Shown: piece after piece, positions 35,101 to 46,200 of the stretch
Position numbering within the stretch: the stretch's first letter is position 1
Layout of the letters: each line of letters begins with the position of its first letter
Origin: Branchiostoma floridae
Lineage: Eukaryota; Chordata; Leptocardii; Amphioxiformes; Branchiostomatidae
Length of the DNA: 64,000 bases
Assembly (NCBI RefSeq): GCF_000003815.2
Contig: NC_049980.1
Span: forward strand, 3,146,025 to 3,210,024
Direction of reading: 5' to 3'
Program-made: the position numbers and the translations under genes
Notes under the pieces: generated by a model
The model's input: the letters and a program-made list of their open reading frames with translations, nothing else
Told to the model about the DNA's origin: nothing
The model's database searches: none

Positions 35101-38100
35101 AATTTTCACCCCAAGTGACCCCCTTTGGGTACACCTGATTATGAAACAGCCGATAGTGTTAGCACCAGATGTGAAAATGTCACAGACCCATGGCACACTT
35201 GTAGTGATGTTATTCCTTGATTATGAGCTCCATATAAAGTAGAAATAAATCTACACACTGTAGAGGATCACTGCATTTCTATTTGTCTGTCAACATGGAT
35301 TTTGTAGGTACCACAACTGCAGACGAGTAATGGCAGAACACTGATGGGACTGGCAACGATATCCAAATTTCTAGCCAAGTCCTCCGCATCCAATGGAGCA
35401 AAGCTTCTTGGGACATCTCCTGAGGAACATGCAGAGATTGCTCAGTGGCTAGAATACAGAGTTACAGTAGTGGACAGGAGTGTGGAGAAGAAAGATGTTC
35501 AGGCCATGCTAAAGGTAAGGAGGTTCAGTTTCTTTCTCTTGGCCTTGTAGGAGGATCCAGCTTATCTGACGTCCTTTATATTACTATGAGTATGACTATG
35601 ACTATGAGTCTTATTATGAACAGCATTTGCTTCAAACCTCATGTTAGATATAATCTACAATGCAGCCATTGCTATTTATTAAAGATGAAGAAGTATATAA
35701 TATTCTGTATTCCTTTTTTTGGTAGTTTATGCTTGACCATACAAAAGTCACTGTACTTTTTGTTGTGTCAATAAAGCTTGTAACGTTTGTACATGTAATA
35801 GTAACTGCTAGATGACACAATTGCAGGGAAAGCCAGTGAGTCACTGTTGCCAGCTTGTGGGGTCTGATATCAGTATCACAGAATCTGCTACAAGTACATG
35901 TAGAACTTTAATTAGGCCACAGAAATACATGTCGACTGTAGTTGAAGTTATCCTGGATTTTAAACATCACTGTTTTCTCAAAACAGCTTTTTCCTGGTAT
36001 GTAGCTTGTAATACCACAAGGTGGTTTGGGTCACATAAGAATCCATTTAAGGTCACAGAGTAACACATGCAGTTTTTAAAGCTAATGACCATGACAATTC
36101 AGTATTGTTTCTTTCTTCTGTGCATCTACCTTGTACAGGAGCTGAACTCTTACCTGTTAGACAAGGTGTATTTCCTAGGGTTCCACCTGTCTCTAGCTGA
36201 CCTTGTCATCTATCATGGACTACATCCTGTCATGGTGAGTTGGGAAACGTAACCTACAATAATATTTTCTTCACTTGTTGCATGACCAGAGACATATGTG
36301 TTTGTATATGTGACATGAAAAAGATGTACCATCTTTGTCAGAAAAATTGGTCAGGTAAGACAACAAGTAACTAGAAAGGCCGACATTTGCTCGGGAGCAA
36401 ATACAGCATATTTCAATCCATCTTCATCCCTATTTATGAAACAGGAAGCTAAAATATACATTTTTGGTCAGAAACGGCAAAAATCCCAAATTCAACAAAT
36501 TTTAAGTAATGTAGACCAAAGGTGTCAAAAGAACCGTGTGGGCACATACCGCACGCACCTTCATACCAAATTTCAGATCATTTGGTTTTCATTCAAAGGC
36601 ATATGAGCCAAAACTTAATATTTTTAGTCGAAAAATGGCACAAAATCCCAAAATTCAACAATTTAAGTAATGAATGCCCAAAGTGAAAATTAAATACTGT
36701 GGGCACTTGTCCTACACACCTTCATGCCGAATTTCAGGTGATTTGGTTTCAATACAAAGGCATATCAGCCCAAAATATACATCTTTAGTCAAAAACGGCC
36801 CAAAACCCCAAAATAACTCATTTTGGAAGTGATCTATAAAGAAAGTGTTGATGGGGTCCTGTGGACATATGTCCAGTGCACCTCTGTACCAAATTTCAGG
36901 TCATTAGGTTGTAACACCAGGGCACAGAGGCCCAAAATATGACCAAAAGCCCTAAATAATCATTTCTTTGACCTCTATCAAAAAAGTGGAAAAAAAACGC
37001 CTAGGGGTATTTCCTATCTCCTAACACCTTGCCAAATTTCAGCTTAATTGGCCGCAAAATGAAAAAATTGAATCCATTTGAAGATTTGGCAGGAGAAGAA
37101 GAAGAAGAGACGTGACAAAAAACAATATATTGCAATCCATACTGTAGCATGGATTGAAGTACATGTATAAAAACTTGAGAATTTTTTGTCAAGGTCTCAT
37201 TGATGAGTTTCTTCTTCCCATAGACTTCTATGTTATAATTCGTGGTTTAAATGAGCGCGTTCATAATGAAGCTACGTGAAATTTCAGCAGATTTTTCATT
37301 CTATGTCGAGCACATTTACCCTATATCGTGGGAAAAAATTGCCAATGTAAACTATACGTAGGAACTTTTTTTATAGCAATTACAAACTACGATTAGTCAA
37401 TCCCCACAAAAGGCACTTTTTCGCTGCTATTGTACAACAGCACCACTCAGAACCCACGACTGTGTACCTCCGACCTAGCGCGCGGCTGCAAAACTTTACC
37501 TGCTAATTTCTTCAGTTACAAATAAGCTTTCACCAATCTAACTTTTGAGATCAGTTCCGCTGGCTAAAAGGGAATTTCTCACCGCTAAAAACATGCGTCC
37601 GTGCAGCCGTTCATTTTTGGCTCGGATCTCTTTTAGGGTACCCACTAGCGGAGTAATACATCAATGAGACCTTAACTTGGAACTATACAGCTATACGTGA
37701 TAAAGCACTTGCAGTTGAGAGTTTATCTCTTGACTTCTGGGTTCCCCCATTACTTGCATTTCGGAACAACCCTCTATATATGGCCTTTTCCCAAGAAATA
37801 ATATTTGAAGCCATGTGTATATAAATAACTCACATTATATTCAGTGTTAAGTAGTAGGCAGCAGTTTGCAAATCATATGATTGGTTTGTTGAAGTTTCTT
37901 ACATTTTGTACCTGTTGGTTGAATGTCCTGTCCAGTGCCAGCTGAATTTCTATGAGAAGCAGCAGTACCAGAATGTGTCGAGGTGGTTTGACCAAGTGCA
38001 ACATTATCCCGGTACAGTACTCACCTTTTACAGAAAATTCCACTTTAACTTCACAAGAATGTGTGTGTCTCAAACTGAACTGGCTTATTTTATGTTGTTT

Positions 38101-38512
38101 GTTTGAGCAATGTTTACATAAACTGTGGAGTATTCTTTATTTTTGGTGTCCTAAGTGAGGTCCTCTTTAAATATGTGCATGATGAAAGTTTGATGTGCTC
38201 AATGGTTCATGTACATGTAGTAGCCTCATCAAAGTTCCATGAACTATCCATGGATATACATGTATACTCAACTTGTTAGAGCAAATGTTGCTCTCTGCAG
38301 CACAGTCTACAGTGTATAAACATTAGGATAACCCTTCTTTTGCCATGACAAAGTGTAGGATGACACCATGAGGTTAATGTCTGAGTTACTGTAGGCCAGT
38401 GTATTTTTGTAAATGGTGTTAAACATTGTTTCCTCCATATTTAGGTGTGCAGCAACATCTACCCAAAGTAGTGTTCGTGAGAAACTCTCTCTACACCAGT
38501 TTTGATCACTAA
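32155..38512 (+). CDS. EEF1E1: EEF1E1/AIMP3 (p18), aminoacyl-tRNA synthetase complex scaffold
   Basis: Five coding exons: 32155-32244, 35308-35514, 36139-36234, 37936-38011 and 38445-38512. All have GT-AG borders and fitting phases, giving 178 aa (human about 174). The start ATG has A at -3 and G at +4. Residues 31-99 include QTSNGRTLMGL and QWLEYRV (76-82). Residues 100-131 hold LNSYLLDKVYFLG and SLADLVIYHGLH. NVSRWF (144-149) precedes HYPG, and the end is VVFVRNSLYTSFDH. This matches the shortened GST-like N-domain plus GST-C fold of EEF1E1. In animals the protein docks on MetRS in the multisynthetase complex and has a nuclear role in DNA-damage signalling; both are family knowledge. Intron 1 (3.1 kb) contains a Gypsy remnant and Penelope-like pieces; intron 3 holds a tandem repeat and a MITE. 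Converges with KHK. A distant aataaa at about 39645 is the first polyadenylation-like signal I see. Confidence 0.95.
32480..32737 (-). repeat. 3' LTR of a truncated Ty3/Gypsy element
   Basis: On the minus strand a purine tract (aaagaaaagggga, plus coordinates 32738-32750) is directly followed by TGTGACAAGTG, the expected LTR start. An AATAAA lies inside (near 32590), consistent with R-region polyadenylation. The far end (near 32480) is approximate, because the 5' LTR is missing for comparison. Confidence 0.65.
32943..33535 (-). pseudogene. Ty3/Gypsy integrase C-terminal fragment
   Basis: The minus-strand frame reads DPYLALLDFRNTP and SSPVQRLFARRTKT, the end of the integrase catalytic region. 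A Lys-rich linker (QKEKEKQRRYYNRQARDLP) follows, then an SH3-like DNA-binding module (GDAVRCQPHG, WKKGTVVAEVGNRSFEVET) and an acidic/Thr-rich tail to the stop at 32943. The 5' truncation falls near 33535. Codons upstream of that (MVFLANAQQK) come from a tttttagcgaatg repeat. It lies antisense in EEF1E1 intron 1. Confidence 0.85.
33565..33785. repeat. Three copies of ttcgctaaaaagacc
   Basis: The motif (c/g)attcgctaaaaagacca occurs near 33568, 33594 and 33766. It may be a decayed subterminal repeat of a mobile element; no boundaries seen. Confidence 0.5.
33794..33934 (+). pseudogene. C-terminal tip of a Penelope-like GIY-YIG endonuclease
   Basis: The frame reads EPHWFERGVREAIYERI and RPSLNRTGG and ends at a TGA. 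This is the same C-terminal signature as in the copy at 22723-23076, including the catalytic-glutamate helix. Only about 46 codons remain. The 3' flank (to about 34600) has Penelope-type terminal sequence. Confidence 0.75.
34050..34600 (+). mobile_element. Penelope-like 3' UTR and terminal repeat
   Basis: agaaccttgtcagttacctt and ttagccgttacctg, then cagacgtttcgg and tccttcatcagtgac. The same ordered blocks recur at 46866-47080. The gacgtttcgg...ccttcatcagtg pair is common in Penelope-like termini. A faint inverted match (gaaacgtctattaaaat, near 34531) may be the second arm. Confidence 0.65.
34610..35300. other. EEF1E1 intron 1, distal part
   Basis: AT-rich intronic DNA with no recognised repeat or gene. 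Confidence 0.4.
36372..37165. repeat. Intronic repeat with ~140-165-bp degenerate tandem units
   Basis: It begins aactagaaaggccgacattt followed by gggagcaaatacagcatatt, and ends near tgtagcatggattgaag. Four degenerate units share 'ccaaatttcaggtcatttgg', 'aaaggcatat(g/c)agcc' and 'ttttagtcgaaaaatggc' (about 36460, 36580, 36720 and 36890). The first ~45 bp recur inverted at 10896-10946. An agaagaagaagaagag run lies near the right end. It sits in EEF1E1 intron 3. Confidence 0.7.
37191..37673. mobile_element. MITE with aaggtctcattgatg TIRs
   Basis: The 15-bp terminus at 37191 is inverted at 37659-37673. 483 bp with no ORF. A diverged partial copy (aggtctcattcatgacttcg and following) starts near 46600. 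It lies in EEF1E1 intron 3. Confidence 0.7.
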
Positions 38513-38519
38513 CCGTGTC

Positions 38520-40150
38520 ACTGGGAAATACTACAGGCCAATTCCACATACCACTGCTGTTTTCTGGGCAATACTGGTGAGCTCTCTCTCAAGAAAAAAG
38601 GGACAAGGACAAGAAGAATGATTGAAAGGAGTCGCAATAATGTTGTGTTGTAGACTGAAACATATTTGAGCTTTGTTATCTTTTTAATGTCTCTGGTCCT
38701 AATCCCGATCTATGTTCTACATGAAGGCACACTTGTTTTGTAAATGTGCACTTGACACTAAACCCTTGTGAGTTAAGCTTCAATCTTGTACTGTATATAT
38801 AACCGAGACTTAATTTATACAGACGTGTGTTTTTTTATAAGTGATGCGCTTTGCGTCGCAGCATTACGGGAGTTGCAGATGGTTTTTGTTCGTTTGATTG
38901 TGGAACATACGTTCCATCACAAAAATGTGTGCCCTAATCGAGCTATGCAATTACAGCGTGATTTATGGACATTGGTAAGCATTTAAAATACTGAAACTAC
39001 CATTGAAATACTTGAGAACTCTCTTTCTGTCCCAAACAACGCTCCAAAATAGTATCAACACCGTGTTGTGTTTACATGGTGGTGGTCACATGACTTTGAA
39101 TTACGTGAACGATAAAAATGGCGGACCCAGAGATGTGTAAAAAACTGCATGTCGTGTTAGCTCCAATTGTCCAGCAAGAAAGACACCAGCATGACAAAGA
39201 TGTAGCTTGTAGTTAAGTTTAACTATCACTGTTTATACATGTGGCATCATGCAGGGATATTACGTATTCTACACTGAATAATTCCGCTGTGTTGAAGGCC
39301 ATGTTCGTAAGCTGTTCGCTTGTCAACTCCTGTTAGAGCGGTGAAATTCAAACAAAATTTCAAGCATTGGTTGCTGGTGCTTACGAGCTTAAACAAATGA
39401 CATTGTTTTAACCTGTGGTTTCCAAGACAGTAACTTAGTCAACTGTCATGGGTCCATATCATGAATGGGCATATCACAGCACTGCTCATTTATCCAACTA
39501 GTTCAGGATTGCGCATGGAGCGGGGTAAGGACCGGAGATGTTAGCTTCAATCAAGGAGAAAAAGAAAAACAAAATGCACATACATGTAGTTGAAGGCATG
39601 GTAGCTATTCACATTAAGTGCATTACAGGGCAATACACTGATGAATAAAATATGATGCAGTCACGATGGCTGATATGCTGATTCAATCCATTGTAACATT
39701 GATAATGCATGAAGACAACACATGTTGTGCAACGCCTCACCCCGCCCGCCAGGGACGACAGATGATGATGATGAAGATAACATCTGGTCTCAGTATAAGG
39801 GTTGTTGTAAAGTTTCTTCCAACTAAAACATTCCATGTTGGGAATGTTTTCTACATGATATAAAAAGATATTTGTTAAAAGCTGTCTGAACCATCATCTT
39901 CCCATGTTTAAATGTACCCATGACTGAGAATTTTTACAAAACTAATGTGTTGGATGTAATTTATTACATGTACATGGAATCCGTATGATGTAGTCTGTGT
40001 TTGTTTTCATAGAACACATACCAGTGACATTATACATGTAGTTAGTAACTGTGCAGTACCAGCTGGACCCAGTGACACAGGACAATTATATATGTCCTGT
40101 AACTTGGGCAAGTGTACATACTATAAAAAAACTTAAACATTAATTTACAA
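38520..40150. other. EEF1E1 3' flank / intergenic, no further gene
   Basis: No supported coding region. A short ATG frame at about 39118 (MADPEMCKKLHVVLAPIV) is open for only ~32 codons and has no splice evidence. An aataaa occurs near 39645. Confidence 0.35.
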
Positions 40151-40153
40151 TTT

Positions 40154-40159
40154 TTTATT
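40154..40159 (-). terminator. KHK polyadenylation signal AATAAA
   Basis: AATAAA on the minus strand lies about 85 nt downstream of the KHK stop codon, at the normal spacing for a short 3' UTR. No other signal lies closer. Confidence 0.55.
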
Positions 40160-40243
40160 AATAGTACATGGACACATAGCTCCATCAAAATGAGCAGGAT
40201 TGTACATTTTGTTTGAGTCCTTTTCAAATGGAAATGGAGTGAG

Positions 40244-43200
40244 TTACTCTCTGAGTCCTCTGTACCCAAACTGTCCACATTTCCTCCCAGCTACCCTGCA
40301 GCCAAATTTCAGCACTTCATCTAGAGGCAGACTGCGGCACATTGCTGCAATAATTGCTCCATTAAAGGTGTCTCCTGCGCCTAGTGTGTCTACAACCTGT
40401 CCTGGTGAATAGGCATCAGTGTGGTGATGCACTCCATCAGGACCCATGGCATCTGCTCCAGCCTCTCCCCATGCACAAACCACTGTGGCACTGAGGGCAC
40501 AAGATTTAAAGCATGAGAGATATCTAACATCCACTACCATAATACTGCTACTTATCATAATACCGCCAAATAAAATACTTGATGAACTTATGGAGATCTA
40601 CTTGTGCAGCAACAGTAATTTCCACGATTCAACAGCAATCTTAAATCTCTGTTGGTGACCTACAAATCGTGTCAAAAGGTGATCTAGTCTCAAGAACTGT
40701 TGCATAATAGCCCGGATTTATGGCTGGAAGGGTAAAATTATTACCCAAACAGTACAGATGTCATAGCAGTTGTGATGGGCCAAAGTTACATGATTGACCA
40801 CATACGTCCATTTTCTCACTACTTTTTGTATCCTCGGACACTTCCTCAGACAGCTTTTTAGTTTGTCCAATTACACGAAAGAAACGAACAGAGGTTGTAT
40901 GAATATACATAGTGGCAAGTTAATTGTGCCGAGTTTCTTCATGGTGGTATTGTGGTACCCCCACAGCCACACACCCATTCTCTGTGCAATTCCGCGGTGT
41001 GTTATAGTTACGATATAATAATTATGTTTTTAGCAGAGTAAGGAAGACAGAAAAAGATGCACAGAAGAAGTGGCAAAGAGAAGCTGTAACAGCAAGATGA
41101 AACTGGGGAAAAAGATGCATTGATCATTTGTCAAATTAGTATCGCTTGAGAAAGCACAGTAAATGTGGCTGTATTATGGTAATGGATGTTAGCAACATGT
41201 TGCAGTAATAGTCCTTACCATAGCAGTGCAGTTTTGTGCTTCATTTTCTCATGTGAACAATGGGTGATGGCTAAGACCACTCTTCCAAGATTTGACTTTT
41301 GAATCAGATATCTATGTCATTGAAACAATTCTGAATCTAGATAGTACTGTATCTAGAAATACGTTCTCGAATGAAGTACGCACTTCTTAAACGTTTCAAA
41401 ATCATATAGAAGTCGTTAAATTTGATCCTTGCATAATAACTGGCAAAAGAAAATGAAACACCACAAATTTGAATTTATCAGGTTCAAAGTGCATTCAAGA
41501 GCAGTGAAGGGGTGTGTACTTCATTTGTTGAAGAGTTCTTCGATACTATAGTAATGTTCCAGACTTGCATTTTTGTCAGTGACTTTCCTTTCAATGACTA
41601 ATCAGGGGTGGTTAGATTAATTGGGTGCATAGTACTCAGAAATCCAGAAAATATGGTACATGTACTAATACTAATGGTAGACCTAATGAAACATGTTTGA
41701 TTCTTGTGCTTGATTTCCTGATTGAATGTAATTTTCCCCAGATGAAACCTTGTAGAAGATTAAGCTTCCAGTCAAATGATATCACAAGAAAATCTTTAGT
41801 TTGACATCAAGCCTCACCTTTTCTTGACCCTGCTGTGAAACCCGTGCACTGCTGCCTTGGCTGTGGTGAAGCCATGATGCTGTGCATACTCCTTAGCAAC
41901 AAACAGCTGAGAGATATCCAAAAGCAATCAGTTTATGACAGGGAGTTGGAAGTGTAAGCATAACCCAGCTACATTGTAAATAGTTCTACTAGTAAAACTA
42001 AAAGGGTTTTTAAAAATCACAATGTTTAAGCATCAAACGACAAATATGAAATATGAAAGACCTTCTAATTAGTTCTGACTCACAACATCTACTGTTGATA
42101 TGAAGTATTCTGGCTGGTATTTGGCCTTCTCACACTCTCCAGAGATGATGATCCTGTCCTCCATGGAGGCACTGTGGTTGAACTCCTGCACGGCATTCAC
42201 CATCTGAGATACCTCGGTCATGTTGCGGCCCTAAGGACCAAGGTTTTACACAAGAAAATACACAATTCATACATGCTATGAAATAATATTTATTGTTGTA
42301 TGCACACCCTAGAATAATCAACAACTTAGATTATATATTACATTGTAGATGTAATTTAATTGTAATTTGCTATGACCAAATGAAAAGCAAGAACAACATC
42401 TACAGATAGAGACGTAAATATATATCATATACATGTACCTCAGTTCATCAGGCAATCTGAAAGTTACATTGCATAATGAAAAGGGAAAATTTAAGTGACA
42501 ATATATACGGCTCAATGTTACATGATTGTATAGTATTGGATTATAGTACTGTAAATGCAGAATTGTTCGCAGTGGTTTTATGTTCGCAGTTTTCACGGTG
42601 GCAACTTCACCGCAAACTTAAAACCACCACAAACATTTATATATAAAAGATATAGAATATTTGTTTAGGGTCAAGTACACACGCAACTTAGAACATTCTT
42701 CTAACTTACAACAACTCTACATTACATTATATTAAGTTGAATTTACTTAATTGTCCAATCATTTTTTGATCTGTGAAAAGCCATCTTATGTGGCTTACTT
42801 CAAAGTGGATCCACTTGTACCAGTTCAGGTCCAGCTGTTGGAACTGTGAGAAGGTCAGCTCCGGTAGGTCTCTTGGAATTTCAACAGTAAGGAGATGGTT
42901 TGGTTATAAAAAAATGAAGTGAAGCCTGTGTTTCTACTCTAGCTGGCTTTGGCCAGAGCAGCCATTCTTGTCCAGCTCCAGTTGACTATCTCCACTAAAC
43001 ATGCAAATCCTATGGCAAATTATCCTGACTTGGGACAGTTTTATTTTTGTAGGCCTGGTCACATTTGTGGTACAATTGGGTTATGACAAGTGTTGGGCAT
43101 TCTGGGGACATGCTGTGAAATACTAAATTCAGCTGCTGCTGTGTGACAGAAAATTTGTTAAAGGTCCTTGTTACCTCCATCAAAATGTCTGTGCTTCTGG

Positions 43201-46200
43201 ATATTTGTGGTCAGCATAACTTTAAAACCTCTGGATGGATTGTAATGATTTTTTGTATCTTTTTACCTGGGCATGCTATGGTTTTGATTTTATGATGGCA
43301 GATAGCTTGTGATGTTAGGAAGAGGTGTTGTATGTTTGGCCCCCCTAGCAGCTTGCTCTGGAACTGCAGGGGCAGTCTAAATCTTACAAGGAGCATTACG
43401 GAACATAGGAACAATGGATTTCCATGATAACATTACATGTATGTAGCAAGCAGGTATCTTTTGCAATTATGTATGCAAAGAAGTGCAAATTATGCAAATT
43501 TGGATACTTAGAAATTTGCATACACAATGAGGAAAATCTATTTACAGTGGTTTCCATTATAGGACTCAAATACATGTAGCGTACTTTTTGTAGTTTGTTG
43601 CAGTAGCAGACACTACTTATGCAAAAAATGTTATATCGCTAATTTGCATAAATAATGCAAAAGTGTCCTAATTCATCTAAATACATGTAATGTTAGTAAA
43701 TGGTTGGATTGTCAGCATTGTTGATGTCTGCTTCTCTCAAAACTTCAATGAAATTCCTACAGCAGAAAACACATGAAAGTGACAGTGACACCTTGTCTAG
43801 GTTGGAACTGATTTTGTTAAACATGAGCATAACATAAGAAAAATTATATGAAATATGGTAAATGCAAACAAGATTTTGTCACTACCAATGTAATTCTATT
43901 CATTTTTTGTTTTGTTTTACATTTTCTGCCATGTTCCTTACTTGTCAGCATGTATTATAGTCCTGGACCCAGTGTGAGTGTTGATGATGATGGTGGAGGA
44001 GGGAAAGTCACAGCCATCATGCATCACAACATGGTCTATCTCCACCCCAAATTCACGCATCTCATCCAGAACCATACTGAAAATAGTCATGGTGCATTAG
44101 CACAAAATGTACATGTATGGTTCAAACATCAGGGACATGTGCCAGGTTAGTTTTTTTCAGCTTTCACTCACTCACTCACTCACACACTCACTCACTCACG
44201 GCTCATAACCACAGTGGTTGTAGGGGCTCCACAACATCCATCTGCAGTGATCTTTGCCCATCTCTTTCTGTCCTCTGCCCCTCTGATTAGTTCAGTGCTT
44301 AGGCCAGTCCACAGCTTTATGGCTGGTACAAAAAAATGGATGAAGACCTTAAAGGAGTCCTAGACTCCAGAAGAGAGTGTTATTTTCCGATAGATATCCA
44401 TTTTAGGAAATAAAAAATTACTACTTCACATTATATTATAAAGTACCCACTAGTCCCACCTGTGTCAAAATTCAGTATTCTACAAAACTCCCCAAGTACT
44501 CTTTTGAAAAGTAATGTCAGCCCATGGCTGAATAGGATGTATCTGACAAGGCCTGACAATGGTAGTTTACAAAACCAATTTGAGGGGCAATGTTAAAACT
44601 CCTCTTCTAAATTATGTTCTTTGATATTTTTTGAAGAATTAGCCTGTGAACATCACCCCTGAATTATGCCAAAAATATGCATGATGAAGGATACCCTGCT
44701 ATGAGAGAGAGAGAGAAGGAAGTGTCTATAGGTAAGTGCTCAAACTGATACTTTTCTGAGAAACATCAAAGTTACAGCTCCCTTGGAAATCAGTTACTAC
44801 GTTAACTGAAGGGACTACCCTAAAGATCAATAAATAAAATAAAATAAATACAGCTTGGGATGTTACAAAGCTCTTTAAGGATCTTTATGCTACTAGTAAC
44901 AATGTGACTGGACCAGACCAATATTCCAGTGGTAATGTTCTTAAACAATGTTCCACCTAAATTATCTCCCATCCTGGCCAAGCTTTTCAATCCTTGCCTA
45001 AAGAACGATTCCTTCCATATGGAAAATATTATCAGTCTGTCCTGTTTTTTACAATGCTGGGAAACAGTCATCTCCATTACAGTATCAGCCAATTACATGT
45101 AGTCTTCTCTGTATCATTAGTAACCTTCGAGTCCTTCATCAACAAGGCAGTACTCTTCCATCTTCAAAGCAACAAACTCCTGAGCCACAAACAGTATGGT
45201 TTTCGATCTTGTAGGTCCATGGCAGATGTTCTAACTGTCCTAACCCATTGAATAAGTACAGCCCTTGATATTATGTTGATAATCATGATGGCTTTGTGTG
45301 TGTGCAGAGCAGTCGCCTTAGATATATCAAAGGCCTTTGACAAGGTATGGCATAGAGGTTTGCTACACAAACTTGCCAGCTATGGTACTCTCCAAGCAGA
45401 GGTTGGTTGACACGGACGAAAGAATTGCCGATCTGGACCTCTTGCAATTACTTACCCCTCCAACTGGGGAAGGGGGCCGGGGGGGGGGGGGGGTTTGGGG
45501 GGGGGGGGGGGGGGGGGGAAGAGAGGGGGGGGGCGGGGGGGGGGGGGGGGGGTGACATAATCTTTATTGAACAAAACATGGGCAAGGATCACTGCTGCAG
45601 GCTGTCGTGGAACCCCTACAACAGACATGAATGAAAACACATTTGAAATCAACATTCAAGATGAGTGATTTCAAATAAAAAACTAGGCCGGCCCCTTTAT
45701 CAGAATAGTCTAGAGGTTTACTGGGCTTGGGTTATTAGGGATAGAAGCCCTTCCGAATATTCTTGGGTTTGTTTTAAAAGGCTTGAAAACAATGGCAGTC
45801 AATCTGGAATTTTTTTTAAACGGTATAGGCCTGTAAGTTCTTGCTTAACCTTCATACTTTTATGAAACTTTCCACCTTACAGTCACCCAGGTAATGCAGC
45901 ACACGGCTCCCTTGAAAATGCAGAACAAGCATCCTTAAGCTTATATTGCAATATAGGGGAAGATATTAAGGAAAAACTATGTAAATTTGTAATCAGTAGT
46001 TTTGATGATGCTCCTGTACAGCATCAAATGATTGAATTTTACCTCACCTTCCAGAATTTCTACTATACCTCTTGGCTTGCTACAGAACAGCAAGGAACAA
46101 TTGTTTTGCCTTTTCTAAACAAATGAAATAAAAAGAAGAGTATAGCTTACTCTGCTGCCCTTCCTGTGGCTAGAGTCCCGATGAACTCGGCCTGTTCACC

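Noticed and set aside
39118-39216. Short ATG frame MADPEMCKKLHVVLAP
   Set aside because: About 32 codons, no donor site, no recognised homology.
45337-45634. Glycine-rich ORFs across the poly-G tract
   Set aside because: Homopolymer translations only.
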